In this document: positions 17,693 to 26,367 of the stretch, piece after piece | Position numbering within the stretch: the stretch's first letter is position 1 | Layout of the letters: every line of letters begins with the position of its first letter | Assembly: GCA_905205065.1 (NCBI GenBank) | Contig: CAJLCI010000027.1 | Location: 1 to 33,866 of the forward strand | Direction: 5' to 3' | DNA from: an uncultured Eubacteriales bacterium | GTDB taxonomy: Bacteria > Bacillota > Clostridia > Oscillospirales > CAG-272 | Length of the DNA stretch: 33,866 bases | Notes under the pieces: model-generated | Database searches by the model: none | Seen by the model: only the letters and a program-made list of their open reading frames with translations | What the model was told of the DNA's origin: nothing | Position numbers and translations under genes: made by a program

Positions 17693-17974
17693 AACGGAAG
17701 AATGTCTTAACGCTCAAATGTCTTGACAGTTGGGATTCTTAGCGGTCAAATGTATTTACAGTCGGAAGTCTTAACGGTCGGACGTCTCTACGTATCGAAC
17801 ATTTTGACAGTTGAACATTTTGACAGTTGAACGTTTTGACAGTTGAATGTTTTTACAGTCGAACGTTTTACAGTCGAACGTTTTGACAGCAGAATGCTTT
17901 AACAGACGAATGCCTTAACGGATTAACGCCTTAACATTCGATGCATTAATAGACTAACGTCTTACAGACGTAAG
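17689..17974. repeat. Degenerate 16-bp tandem repeat array, 18 units
   Basis: Reading in 16-base steps gives 18 consecutive units with approximate consensus GTCTTAACAGTCGAAC; two units (17865-17879 and 17928-17942) are 15 bp. The most regular part is 17801-17895, where ATTTTGACAGTTGAAC appears twice in succession. There are no spacers, so it is not a CRISPR array. Several units contain TTGACA, which resembles a -35 box. Confidence 0.9.
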
Positions 17975-18029
17975 CATCTCGCTTTAATTATATTTTATAA
18001 ATCCATCAAAAGTAGTACGAGGTATTTTA

Positions 18030-20357
18030 ATGGAAACAAGGGAGATTCTCACACGTCGTCTTTCGGAAGCTGACAAGAAATTTGCAGAGGATTCACTTCG
18101 CTCGATTGTGACCTTTGGATTTAATCTTCCGAAAAACGGAAGTTATTTTGTGGACGGAGCTGTGTCTGTGGTCAGCGGCAGCTCTTTAGATACAGGATAT
18201 ATTATTATTTGCCCGGATTTGCATGGAGTAGGAAAATCTGCGTCTTCTTTGTCAAATTCAAAAAGCCGAAAAGAAATTAAAAAAGATTCAATATACAATG
18301 ATGTAAAATGTGTTCCTGCGGAGCAGACTGTATCTATTACGCTTGATTCTGTAAAAAGCTTTGATTATAAAGATGGAGTCGGATGCGTAATGCTTGAATA
18401 CACAGATTTGGATGATTGTTCTCATTTTCTTTGCCGTGCAAGCATGGAATACGCTTTGCTGTACTCATCTGTCTCAAAACAGCTTAACCGTTGGCTTTCC
18501 GTTGGGAAATACGATTATAAATATGAATCATCTGTAGAAAAAAACTGCCCGAAATGCGGACGGCCGTACAAACAGGGCTCGAATATCTGCCTTTCTTGTA
18601 CAAACGGTAAGCAGTATCTCGGGAGACTTTGGAAGATAGCCAAACCGTACAGAGGATATATCTATTTTTCAGTACTATTGTATTTTTTCATATCGGGACT
18701 CGGACTTCTTTCGCCGATGCTTACAAGGATACTGACAGACGATTACATCAAAGCCGATGAAATGCCGCGTTTATCAGGATATATTATTACAGTTTTCATG
18801 ATATTTGCTGTTTCGCTTATTTCAAATATAATCGGTGCGATTCGGAATATTGTAATTTCAAAGGCCGGAAGTCGGGTAATTGTTGATTTGCGGGGAATGC
18901 TTTTTGAAAAAGTTGAATCGGTCAGCATTTCTAATATTAACAGACGTACGGTCGGTGATATTATGTCCAGGATTACCGGGGATACAGGAACTCTTCGCAG
19001 CTTTATTGTCAACGATCTCGGAAAAGCCGTCGAGATGGCTGTGACTTTTATAGGGGTCTGTATTTTTCTTTTTATTTATGATCCTTTGATAGCGGTTATC
19101 GTATTGCTTCCGATGCCGGTTGTGTATTATCTTAACAGCATTTTTAGGAAATATGTGCGGAAGCTGTATCATCGCAGCTGGAAGGTTTCTTCAAGAGCAA
19201 GGACTATAATGCACGATATTTTTTCGGGAATACGTGTTGTTAAAGCATACGGAAGGGAACATTACGAATGCGGACGGTATGACCGTGCCATAAATCAGGA
19301 ACGTGAAGCCACAAAACGCAGTGAATACACATTTTCCGTATTTATGCCGCTTTTGAGATTTATAATGGGCGTCGGTGAATTCTTTGTAATTTACTATGTT
19401 GGCAGTCATATTCTTGATGGAACGATGACACTCGGATATATGCAGCAGATAGTTTCTTATGTAAGTATGATATATGCTCCGCTGTTTTGGCTTTCGGGTC
19501 TTATGCGGAGGCTTACAAATACTCTTACTTCGGTTATTAAAATATTTGAAATACTTGATGAAGAGAGCGATATACAAGAGAGAGACAATCTGATTTCCTT
19601 TCCTATCGAAGGCAATATTAAAATTGATAATGTTGCTTTTGGATATGGAAATTCAGCCAGTGTACTTAAAAATATCAGTCTTGAGATTAATAAAGGAGAG
19701 ATGGTGGGAATTGTCGGGCGTTCAGGAGCCGGAAAGACTACACTTATAAATCTAATTCTCCGCCTTTATGACGTAGAGGACGGCAAAATTACTGTAGACG
19801 GAGTTGATCTGAGAGATATATCTCAGAGTTCTTTGCGTTCTCAGATAGGCACGGTTTTGCAGGAGACATTTCTTTTTACAGGTACCGTCTATGAAAATAT
19901 TGCATATTCTAAGCCGGGCGCGGGACTCGGAGAGGTGATCACCGCTTCGAAACTTGCTGGTGCGCATGATTTTATTATGTGTATGCCTGATGGATATAAT
20001 ACGCTGATCGGAGAGCGCGGAATGACGGTGTCCGGGGGTGAGCGTCAGCGTATATCGGTTGCGAGAGCACTCCTTCATAATCCGAGAATTCTTATTTTAG
20101 ATGAAGCGACAAGCGCGCTTGATACTGAAACGGAGCGTCAGATACAGAAATCTCTTGCCGCGCTTACCGCAGGAAGGACTACAATTGCAATCGCACACAG
20201 GCTTTCAACTCTTAGAAATGCAACTAAACTTGTTGTTCTCGATAAGGGAACAGTTGCTGAAATCGGTTCTCATGATGAGTTAATGAGAAAAAAAGGCATC
20301 TATTACGGTCTTGTAATGGCTCAGCGGCAGATGGGAAAAATCAGCCGCCGAAAATGA
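18030..20357 (+). CDS. Second ABC exporter half-transporter with N-terminal extra domain and zinc ribbon
   Basis: A 775-residue protein with the same layout as the transporter at 14342. It has an N-terminal domain (1-165), a zinc ribbon (CPKC at 173-176, CLSC at 187-190), an exporter membrane domain (about 200-490) and a nucleotide-binding domain. The latter has Walker A GRSGAGKT (563-570), signature VSGGERQR (from 667), Walker B aspartate/glutamate at 691-692 and switch histidine at 723. The canonical LSGG is VSGG, which is a tolerated variant; ATP hydrolysis residues look intact. ATG 18030 has GAGG 7 nt upstream. It is convergent with spoIID, 9 bp away. Two such half-transporters flanking DUF1854 suggest one heterodimeric exporter; the substrate is unknown. 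Confidence 0.9.
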   Translation: METREILTRRLSEADKKFAEDSLRSIVTFGFNLPKNGSYFVDGAVSVVSGSSLDTGYIIICPDLHGVGKSASSLSNSKSRKEIKKDSIYNDVKCVPAEQTVSITLDSVKSFDYKDGVGCVMLEYTDLDDCSHFLCRASMEYALLYSSVSKQLNRWLSVGKYDYKYESSVEKNCPKCGRPYKQGSNICLSCTNGKQYLGRLWKIAKPYRGYIYFSVLLYFFISGLGLLSPMLTRILTDDYIKADEMPRLSGYIITVFMIFAVSLISNIIGAIRNIVISKAGSRVIVDLRGMLFEKVESVSISNINRRTVGDIMSRITGDTGTLRSFIVNDLGKAVEMAVTFIGVCIFLFIYDPLIAVIVLLPMPVVYYLNSIFRKYVRKLYHRSWKVSSRARTIMHDIFSGIRVVKAYGREHYECGRYDRAINQEREATKRSEYTFSVFMPLLRFIMGVGEFFVIYYVGSHILDGTMTLGYMQQIVSYVSMIYAPLFWLSGLMRRLTNTLTSVIKIFEILDEESDIQERDNLISFPIEGNIKIDNVAFGYGNSASVLKNISLEINKGEMVGIVGRSGAGKTTLINLILRLYDVEDGKITVDGVDLRDISQSSLRSQIGTVLQETFLFTGTVYENIAYSKPGAGLGEVITASKLAGAHDFIMCMPDGYNTLIGERGMTVSGGERQRISVARALLHNPRILILDEATSALDTETERQIQKSLAALTAGRTTIAIAHRLSTLRNATKLVVLDKGTVAEIGSHDELMRKKGIYYGLVMAQRQMGKISRRK

Positions 20358-20366
20358 CGGAATTGT

Positions 20367-21467
20367 TTATTTTAACCTGGATATTATACAATCGGTATAA
20401 TAGTGCTGAAGTATTTCTTCTGAGCTGAATCCTTGTCCGGCCATATCGTCGGCGCCGTATTGACTCATTCCCACGCCGTGTCCGGAAGCGCGTCTGTCTT
20501 TTTCGGAGGTTGGTACTGAACAGAGATAAGCTACAGGGTTCCCCCAAACATCCTTTGCATTTTTTGTTTGATTCACCGAGCTCGAATGCCATACTGCGCA
20601 TATACAGCTTTCATTGTAGGTTACAACTTTATTTTCTGTATCGTAAACTGCCGCTTCCGCGGTTTGAATAACGCTGTTGCCGGATTCGCCCCATTTGTCA
20701 TAGCTTGATGATTTTGGTGTATATGCGCAGCAGTGTGAAGTGGCGTCGCAAAGGTATATCCCCGGATGCTCGCCCGAATCCTGGCCGCCTATAATTTTAT
20801 AAATCGCGTATGTGCGTGCTGCAATTGCCTGAGCACGTATTGCCTCTGTTCCGAAATATACAGGCATTTCAGAAGCGACAACTCCGGTAATGTAGTCGTG
20901 CAGAGTCATTTGAAGTGTTTGACCGCTTCCGTGAATATAAACGGATATTATGCTGGAATCGTTGATTCCACAGTTTATTTCTGTGCTGTAAGTACTTTCT
21001 GCTTCTTGAGATGTATTATTTTCGGTATTTTCAGCTTCCTTCTGTAAAGTTTCTGTTTCCGATTCCGTTTTTCCCAATATAGTATCTTCCGGAGATGTTT
21101 CGGCCGAAGTGTCGGAGCTTGCTTTACTTTCCTGTGTATCGCCGTATTTTTGAATACTGCCGTTGTCTGAGTCGCCGCTGATGTCATTTTCAGTTTCATC
21201 TTTTCTTGTTTCTGATATAAATGTGTGATAATCTGCTCTTATTGTTCTGAACGCTTCTTCAAGTACAATGTCTGCGTACGAGGCTTCAGTGCTTTGAGTA
21301 TCGGTGTTTTCGGACAAAGTCGGCAGTTTTTCTGTCTCGGAGTCATATATTTCCGATTCTTCCGGCGCGTTTGCGTAATCTGTTTCTGGTGGCAGTGGGG
21401 TTGTCTCAGGAATAAAAAGACATATTGAAACAGCTGTTATAATAATCATAATTAAACTGGCTCGCAT
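20367..21467 (-). CDS. spoIID: SpoIID/LytB-domain protein
   Basis: A 366-residue protein with an N-terminal membrane anchor or signal (residues about 3-20). An acidic Ser/Thr/Glu-rich spacer without predicted fold runs to about residue 160, followed by the SpoIID domain. The domain shows LHDYITGVVASEMP with the catalytic-type glutamate, IRAQAIAARTYAIY, a VVTYNESCICAVWHSSS strand and the C-terminal GHGVGMSQYGADDMA. SpoIID is a lytic transglycosylase acting during engulfment in sporulation; related proteins have other wall roles. The linker of some 130 residues is long for SpoIID. No spoIIQ or spoIIIA gene is adjacent, so it stands alone. A sigma-E-like promoter may lie at 21530-21558. Confidence 0.85.
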   Translation of the reverse strand: MRASLIMIIITAVSICLFIPETTPLPPETDYANAPEESEIYDSETEKLPTLSENTDTQSTEASYADIVLEEAFRTIRADYHTFISETRKDETENDISGDSDNGSIQKYGDTQESKASSDTSAETSPEDTILGKTESETETLQKEAENTENNTSQEAESTYSTEINCGINDSSIISVYIHGSGQTLQMTLHDYITGVVASEMPVYFGTEAIRAQAIAARTYAIYKIIGGQDSGEHPGIYLCDATSHCCAYTPKSSSYDKWGESGNSVIQTAEAAVYDTENKVVTYNESCICAVWHSSSVNQTKNAKDVWGNPVAYLCSVPTSEKDRRASGHGVGMSQYGADDMAGQGFSSEEILQHYYTDCIISRLK

Positions 21468-21814
21468 AAGATCATTTTCCTTTCATTTTAAAAGGTTGTC
21501 CTGAATGATTTTTTCGTGGGCTTGTAAAAAAACTATGCAGTAAAGATTCTTTTTATGATTGACATTTATTGCAGAAAGCATTCGGTGAAATGCCGTTCAT
21601 GTAAAGTTAACTGATCGTTCATCCGATTGTACAGAAGTGAAATTTGTTAAACAGTACAATAATAATTATTGACAGCTTAATGCTGTGTACAGCAAAAAAG
21701 CTAATTATGCACGTGATTTTACAGCGTAAAATCGTGTACGGTGTATTTTTGTCTTATATTTGGTATGGATATTAATTATTACAGTTTATAGCTAAAGGAT
21801 GGTTATATTTCATT
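21468..21814. other. Divergent intergenic region between spoIID and the MnmA-like gene
   Basis: In 347 bp I see a possible sigma-E promoter for spoIID (21530-21558, minus) and a hairpin at 21710-21736 (GATTTTAC, loop AGC, GTAAAATC, with outer CAC/GTG). No protein gene is seen, and no strong promoter for the rightward gene is clear. Confidence 0.5.
21530..21558 (-). promoter_or_regulatory. spoIID: Possible sigma-E-type promoter of spoIID
   Basis: On the minus strand, TCATAAA, a 14-bp spacer and CATAGTTT resemble the mother-cell sigma-E pattern. It lies about 60 bp before the spoIID start. This is a visual match only. Confidence 0.35.
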
Positions 21815-22606
21815 ATGAAAATACTTGTTGGAATAAACGGAGATGCTGAGAGCTTTTTGACAGCTGTCATGCTCAAGGAGCAGGGAAATGATGTAATGGG
21901 AGGCGTAATTAATTGCGCCGGAGCGAATGTTTCTTCTGCGGCTGCATCGGCCGAAAAGGCGGGAATAACTTTTGTTACTATTCCGGGAGAGGGCGTAACA
22001 AAAGCTAAGATAGCATCGGTACTCTGTAATTATGCCCGTGATAACGGCTATGACGCCGTTGCGACAGGACACTATTGCCGGATTGTTTTAGATGAAGAGG
22101 GGCAGACGGAGGATAGTGTAATAACCTGTGTTGAAACTGCAGTATGCAAAGAGCTTGACCAAAGCTATTTATTATCAGGGCTTTCTGCGGAAGATGTCAG
22201 GATGTTTATCTGTCCGGTAGGAACACTGTATAAGGATCAGGTTAAAGAATATGCTGCGGCACATGGATTTTATAATGCAACTCCCGTATACCGTGAGGGA
22301 TCATGGACAAGCACGGTGTATGCTAATTCCGTCAGAATGGGAGGAATTACCATCCAGGGATATGAGGGGGTAGACTTTGACCGCGGATATTCAAGCTATC
22401 TTTGTTCATCGACTCTGAGAATTGGAGATGACGGCAGGACAGTGAAGGGCCATGTATATATCCATAATGTTGTTGACGACGAGCTTGTAGCAGATATAAT
22501 TTTCTTTACAATGGGAATTCCGGTGAAAATTGGAGAGAGCGTCGCAGTTTATAATTCCGACGGCAGACTTCAGATTGGTGGAGTAATTAAAGAAGTTCTT
22601 GACTGA
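21815..22606 (+). CDS. Degenerate MnmA-like (tRNA 2-thiouridylase family) protein
   Basis: A 263-residue protein that resembles MnmA but is about 100 residues shorter. The family stretches DAVATGHYCRIV and KELDQSYLLSGLS are clear, and the C-terminal part has a beta-barrel-like pattern (TFMGIPVKIGE-type end). The ATP-binding P-loop SGGVDSS is replaced by NGDAESF at about residues 8-14. The segments that hold the two catalytic cysteines of MnmA (around NPC..CN and the GICFIG stretch) are missing. Classical tRNA thiolation is therefore unlikely. It could be a repurposed paralogue or a decaying gene; the open frame and absence of internal stops favour the former. AAAGGA lies 15 nt from the ATG. 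A terminator follows. Confidence 0.65.
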   Translation: MKILVGINGDAESFLTAVMLKEQGNDVMGGVINCAGANVSSAAASAEKAGITFVTIPGEGVTKAKIASVLCNYARDNGYDAVATGHYCRIVLDEEGQTEDSVITCVETAVCKELDQSYLLSGLSAEDVRMFICPVGTLYKDQVKEYAAAHGFYNATPVYREGSWTSTVYANSVRMGGITIQGYEGVDFDRGYSSYLCSSTLRIGDDGRTVKGHVYIHNVVDDELVADIIFFTMGIPVKIGESVAVYNSDGRLQIGGVIKEVLD

Positions 22607-22651
22607 GCTGCGACCTGTTGCTGCGCTGTCTTGTTTTATACTAATTAAATT

Positions 22652-22690
22652 TGCGCGGGTCTGATTGCTTTACCTGACCGCGCATTTTAT
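22652..22690 (+). terminator. Intrinsic terminator after the MnmA-like gene
   Basis: TGCGCGG (22652-22658) pairs with CCGCGCA (22678-22684); TC/GA extends the stem past a bulged G. TTTTATT follows. Confidence 0.75.
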
Positions 22691-22721
22691 TATTGTATCG
22701 GAGTAAGGGGGTGACGTATTA

Positions 22722-23798
22722 ATGAAAGATAGCAGCAAGCTTAACATTTTGTCATCTTCCGAAATTCGTTCAGTTATTAAGCAAGGGATAAGCGGTATTT
22801 ATATTTTTTGCGGTCCGGAGGAGTATATGCTTGAAAGCTGCCTTAAAATGGTTAAAGAAAAGCTTTTGGGCAAAGACGATGAAAGCGGAGTTTTTGCATA
22901 TACGAGGATAGACGGTGACAGTGACGGCAGTGGAGGAAAATTAAATTTCAAGGAACTTTTAAATGCATCGTCTACTGTCTCATTATTTTGTGACAGACGT
23001 CTTATTGAGGTGCGATCCGTAAATTTCAAGCTTATGAATGCGTCTGAAACCGATAATTTCTGTATGCTACTTGGCGAGCTTTCCGAAAATAAGGATAATG
23101 TGGTTATTTTCTATGCGAGAGATGAAGAAATTGAAACAGGATTGATACCGAAAAAGCCGTCTCCGTTTATCAGCCGTGTTGCGTCACATGTAAACGTCGT
23201 ATATTTTGAGAGGCAGACGCCTTCAAAGCTTTCTGTATGGATGCTAAAGCATTTCGGGGCATTTGGCGTAACTGCGTCGCGCGAGCATTGTTATAGGATT
23301 ATGGAGCTTTGCGGAGGTTCTATGCGGCTGATCGCCTCGGAAATAGACAAACTTTGCGCATATATTTTATCATCTGGAAGGCAAGATGTTCAGCAGGAGG
23401 ATATAGACGCCGTATGTTGTATTTACAATCCTGAGACGCAGCCGTTTGCGTTGTCAAATGCTATTTTGTCAGGAGATAAAGATGCGCTTTTTGCGGCATA
23501 TTTTGACATGAAGTCAAAAAAAATCAGGCCGGAACAAATTCTTGCTCAAATTTCTTCGGTTTGGTGTGATTTAGAGACAGTTAATGTACTTTCGGAGTCG
23601 GTAGAAAACCGAAAAACGATTGCATCGGAACTTGGAATGCACGAATTCAGAGTGGGAAAATATCTTGAAGCGGGACGGAAAATCGGCCGTGAAAGGGCTA
23701 GCCGCGCGGTAGAGAAATGCGGAGAGGCTGACAGACTTATTAAAAGCTCACAGGCGGACGCTTATCTGATACTTGAACGTCTGATTGCATTTTTATGA
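22722..23798 (+). CDS. holA: DNA polymerase III delta subunit
   Basis: A 358-residue protein, the normal HolA length. The opening (ISGIYIFCGPEEYMLESCLKMVKEKLL) is the family's N-terminal nucleotide-fold entry. FKELLNASSTVSLFCDRRLIEVRS corresponds to the region before the second strand. The C-terminal helices (MRLIASEIDKLCAYI, the AQISSVWCDLETVN block, AYLILERLIAFL) are the usual collar region. Delta opens the beta sliding clamp and belongs to the clamp loader. The ribosome site AAGGGGGTGA is close to ideal, about 10 nt from the ATG. The next gene starts 11 bp after the stop and is probably co-transcribed. Confidence 0.9.
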   Translation: MKDSSKLNILSSSEIRSVIKQGISGIYIFCGPEEYMLESCLKMVKEKLLGKDDESGVFAYTRIDGDSDGSGGKLNFKELLNASSTVSLFCDRRLIEVRSVNFKLMNASETDNFCMLLGELSENKDNVVIFYARDEEIETGLIPKKPSPFISRVASHVNVVYFERQTPSKLSVWMLKHFGAFGVTASREHCYRIMELCGGSMRLIASEIDKLCAYILSSGRQDVQQEDIDAVCCIYNPETQPFALSNAILSGDKDALFAAYFDMKSKKIRPEQILAQISSVWCDLETVNVLSESVENRKTIASELGMHEFRVGKYLEAGRKIGRERASRAVEKCGEADRLIKSSQADAYLILERLIAFL

Positions 23799-23809
23799 GG
23801 AATTTAATA

Positions 23810-24454
23810 ATGAAAAGAGAGTTGATTAAAGTCCCGTATCCTGTTATTGTAGAGGGAAAGTATGACAAGATACGTCTTTCCTCCGTAATAGACGCGAATA
23901 TCATTATAACGGGAGGATTTTCGCTGTTCAGGGATAAGGAGAAAATCGAATATCTAAGGAAACTGTGTGATAAACGTGGTGCGGTGATTGTATTTACCGA
24001 CAGCGACGGGGCAGGACTTGTAATCAGGAATTATCTTAAGACTGTTCTCGGAGAGGGGCGCAGGGTTTATAACCTTTATACTCCGCGCATTGAAGGCAAA
24101 GAAAAAAGAAAGAGGACACCGTCGAAGGAAGGTGTCCTTGGCGTAGAGGGAATAGACTGCGTCAGTCTGGGGAATATATTTGAGACTTTTGTTAGGAAAG
24201 TCGGCAGTGAAAGTGCGGAAATGGCAGATACGGCTCTGAAAAGGAAGAACGATAACGGTTCGCGGAAAATTGAGAAGTCAAGACTTTATTCTGACGGTCT
24301 TTCGGGAGGAGAAGGAAGCCGCGATAAGCGTGCCGCGTTGTGCAGGATTCTCGGAATACCAGAAAACATATCCGCGGGCGCGCTTGTTGAGGCTATAAAC
24401 CTTTTGGACGCTGCGGACATATATGATAAGTTTGTTTCAGATTATTCAGAATAA
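23810..24454 (+). CDS. Toprim/DUF4093 protein, ribonuclease M5-like
   Basis: A 214-residue protein with an N-terminal Toprim fold: VEGKYDK with the catalytic glutamate at residue 15, and TDSDGAG with the aspartates at 64 and 66. These bind Mg2+ in topoisomerase/primase-type nucleases. The block around GVLGVEGID and the C-terminal helical region (ALCRILGIPENISAGALVEAINLL) match the RNase M5 tail. RNase M5 finishes 5S rRNA; here the usual neighbour ksgA is not seen, so a related role cannot be excluded. The protein is longer than typical RnmV (about 180) owing to a charged insert near residues 95-105 and 130-160. ATG 23810 follows GAGGA by 8 nt; the overlapping ATG 23795 is less likely. Confidence 0.75.
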   Translation: MKRELIKVPYPVIVEGKYDKIRLSSVIDANIIITGGFSLFRDKEKIEYLRKLCDKRGAVIVFTDSDGAGLVIRNYLKTVLGEGRRVYNLYTPRIEGKEKRKRTPSKEGVLGVEGIDCVSLGNIFETFVRKVGSESAEMADTALKRKNDNGSRKIEKSRLYSDGLSGGEGSRDKRAALCRILGIPENISAGALVEAINLLDAADIYDKFVSDYSE

Positions 24455-24510
24455 TATATTGCATTTGATGTATCTTGCTTTTTTACTGTAGAAAGGTTGC
24501 TGTCGTAATC

Positions 24511-24957
24511 ATGAAAAAGATAATTGAATTAATTAAGAAATACAGGGAGCTTATTGTATATGTTGTATGCGGAGGACTGACGACAGCGGTAAGCTTTGCG
24601 GTTCAAGCTCTTGCGCGGTATTTTTTGCCCGGAGACGATTTTACGGAGCTGAGAACCGCAATATCATGGGCAGCCGCTGTATTGTTCGCGTTTTTTGTCA
24701 ACAAATTTTTTGTATTTAACGATGCGGAAAAGGAAAAGCGTACATCGGAAAGCGACGAAACCCGCCGTGGTTTTAGGCAGTTTGTCTCATTTGTTGGAAT
24801 GCGGTTGCTGTCGCTGGGACTGGAAATGATAATAATATCTTTCGGCGTCCGGCTGCTGCATTTAAACGAGTTTATCCCGAAGCTTTTTGCCCAGGTCGTT
24901 GTAGTAATTTCCAATTACTTTTTTAGTAAATTTATAATTTTCACAAAGAAAAGATAA
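24511..24957 (+). CDS. GtrA-family membrane protein
   Basis: A 148-residue protein with four hydrophobic segments. ELIVYVVCGGLTTAVSFAV and WAAAVLFAFFVNKFFVFN are typical GtrA features, as is the end VVVISNYFFSKFIIF. GtrA-like proteins are thought to move lipid-linked sugars across the membrane or to assist cell-surface polysaccharide synthesis. No glycosyltransferase gene is adjacent. ATG 24511 is chosen because the family starts near a KKYRELIVY sequence; the upstream TTG 24475 adds 12 residues without similarity. AAAGG lies rather far (14 nt) upstream. Confidence 0.8.
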   Translation: MKKIIELIKKYRELIVYVVCGGLTTAVSFAVQALARYFLPGDDFTELRTAISWAAAVLFAFFVNKFFVFNDAEKEKRTSESDETRRGFRQFVSFVGMRLLSLGLEMIIISFGVRLLHLNEFIPKLFAQVVVVISNYFFSKFIIFTKKR

Positions 24958-25021
24958 AATGCGGTAATAAATAAAAATTGAGATGTAAGTTATAGATATA
25001 AATTTCTGATGAAAAATGTTA

Positions 25022-25053
25022 AAATTCATACAATGCTATTGAAATTCATGCAA
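25022..25053. repeat. Two direct 12-bp repeats overlapping the cdaR promoter
   Basis: AAATTCATACAA (25022-25033) and AAATTCATGCAA (25042-25053) are 20 bp apart, about two helical turns. The second overlaps the -35 box and the promoter spacer. This layout resembles an operator, perhaps for the downstream regulator itself. Confidence 0.5.
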
Positions 25054-25070
25054 AAATAGTGTATTATAAT
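25039..25070 (+). promoter_or_regulatory. Promoter of the CdaR/PucR regulator gene
   Basis: TTGAAA (25039-25044), 17-bp spacer, TATTAT (25062-25067); a TATAAT lies 3 bp further (25065-25070) at a 20-bp spacing. Confidence 0.55.
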
Positions 25071-25184
25071 ATTCACAGATATTTGCAATATGCTTGCCTT
25101 ACCTTGAATTCAATGTGATTTTACTGTGGCTGTTGTAAAAATCATACAAAAATAAAAAAAGGGTTTTTGGAGGGAGGAGTCTTA

Positions 25185-26273
25185 ATGTCTAACAGATTAT
25201 TTCAGACGATAATACATCAGTTTAAAGATGTCGTCGGAGATAGAACCATAGGCGTTTTAGATGACAACGATGTAATTATTGCCTGCAGTGAGCTTGGCAG
25301 AATCGGAGAAACGCGGGTAGGAATCCGTGAGACCGCCGGCGTTGAGAACGGTCCGTTTTCGAGCGGTGGATTTACGTACCGATACATAGAAGGCGGAATC
25401 AACCCGGAATATATTCTCTTTATTGAAGGTGAGGACAGAGGGGCAGATCGAATTCTTGCGATATTATCCGTTTCGTTTGCGCACATCAAGCATTTGTATG
25501 ATGAAAAGTATGACAAATGTGCGTTCATCAAGAATGTCATACTTGATAATATAATGCCGAGCGACATATATATCAAATCCAAGGAGATGCATTTTTCAAC
25601 CGATGTATCGCGGGTTGCAATGCTGATTAGATTTTTTGGAAAGACAGATACTCTTCCGTATGACATTATTCAGAGTCTTTTTCCGGACAAGCAGCGTGAT
25701 TTTGTAATTTCTGTATCAGAGCGTGACGTTGTGCTTGTAAAAGAGGTAGACAGTAACGCTGAAATTGAGGAAATCGAGGCGATTGCCCAGAACATTGCAG
25801 ACACATGCCTGTCCGAATTTTATGTAAAAGTAAATATAGGAATAGGCACGGTGGTTGATCATGTCAAGAATCTTGCGAGCTCCTATAAAGAATCTCAGGT
25901 AGCGCTTGAAGTCGGAAAAGTATTTGACATAGAGAAGACCATACTCAGCTATGAGAATCTCGGAATCGGCCGATTGATTTATCAGCTTCCGACTACTCTT
26001 TGTGAAATGTTCTTGAAAGAAGTTTTCAAGAGGGGTACTATTGAAAACCTTGACAGAGAGACGCTGATGACAATTCATGCGTTTTTCGAGAACAATCTCA
26101 ATGTATCGGAAACGTCAAGAAAGCTTTTTGTACATAGAAACACTCTTGTATACCGTCTTGATAAAATCAAGAAGATGACAGGGCTTGATCTCAGAGAATT
26201 TGAGCATGCAATCACATTTAAAGTTGCGCTTATGGTACATAAGTATTTGACGCAAAAGCCGATTAAGTATTAA
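25185..26273 (+). CDS. CdaR/PucR-type transcriptional regulator
   Basis: A 362-residue regulator. The C-terminal region (about 290-350) has the PucR-type helix-turn-helix: HAFFENNLNVSETSRKLFVH, followed by RNTLVYRLDKIKKMTGLDLR. The N-terminal two-thirds are a sensor with a GGDEF-like central fold (VKVNIGIGTVVDHVKNLASSYKES). Family members sense sugar diacids, purine intermediates or amino acids; no catabolic gene is adjacent. Instead the gene lies directly upstream of ftsEX and the wall hydrolases, 94 bp apart, so it may influence them or simply be a neighbour. ATG 25185 follows GGAGGGAGGAG closely; TTG 25167 is rejected because it lies before that ribosome site. Confidence 0.85.
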   Translation: MSNRLFQTIIHQFKDVVGDRTIGVLDDNDVIIACSELGRIGETRVGIRETAGVENGPFSSGGFTYRYIEGGINPEYILFIEGEDRGADRILAILSVSFAHIKHLYDEKYDKCAFIKNVILDNIMPSDIYIKSKEMHFSTDVSRVAMLIRFFGKTDTLPYDIIQSLFPDKQRDFVISVSERDVVLVKEVDSNAEIEEIEAIAQNIADTCLSEFYVKVNIGIGTVVDHVKNLASSYKESQVALEVGKVFDIEKTILSYENLGIGRLIYQLPTTLCEMFLKEVFKRGTIENLDRETLMTIHAFFENNLNVSETSRKLFVHRNTLVYRLDKIKKMTGLDLREFEHAITFKVALMVHKYLTQKPIKY

Positions 26274-26367
26274 TTTCAATGGTTATAAATTATTTTGTAT
26301 TTCCGGCTGTCGTCACGGCAATCGTATCAATACTGAAATACAGATTTGAAAAGTGTGGTTCAACAGA

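Larger units (their letters stand above)
17582..18029. other. Intergenic region dominated by a 16-bp tandem array
   Basis: The 448-bp gap between DUF1854 and the second transporter holds a possible terminator (17611-17692) followed immediately by 18 degenerate 16-bp repeats (17689-17974). I find no protein gene; a 16-bp unit cannot maintain one reading frame. The last 55 bp before the transporter are AT-rich and end in a GAGG ribosome site. Confidence 0.65.

Noticed and set aside
17689..17974. CRISPR array
   Set aside because: The units are contiguous with no spacers, 16 bp long and degenerate, and no cas gene is present.
21710..21736. Hairpin before the MnmA-like gene as a riboswitch or terminator
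   Set aside because: Only one 8-bp stem with a 3-nt loop and no clean T run; no conserved aptamer motif seen.
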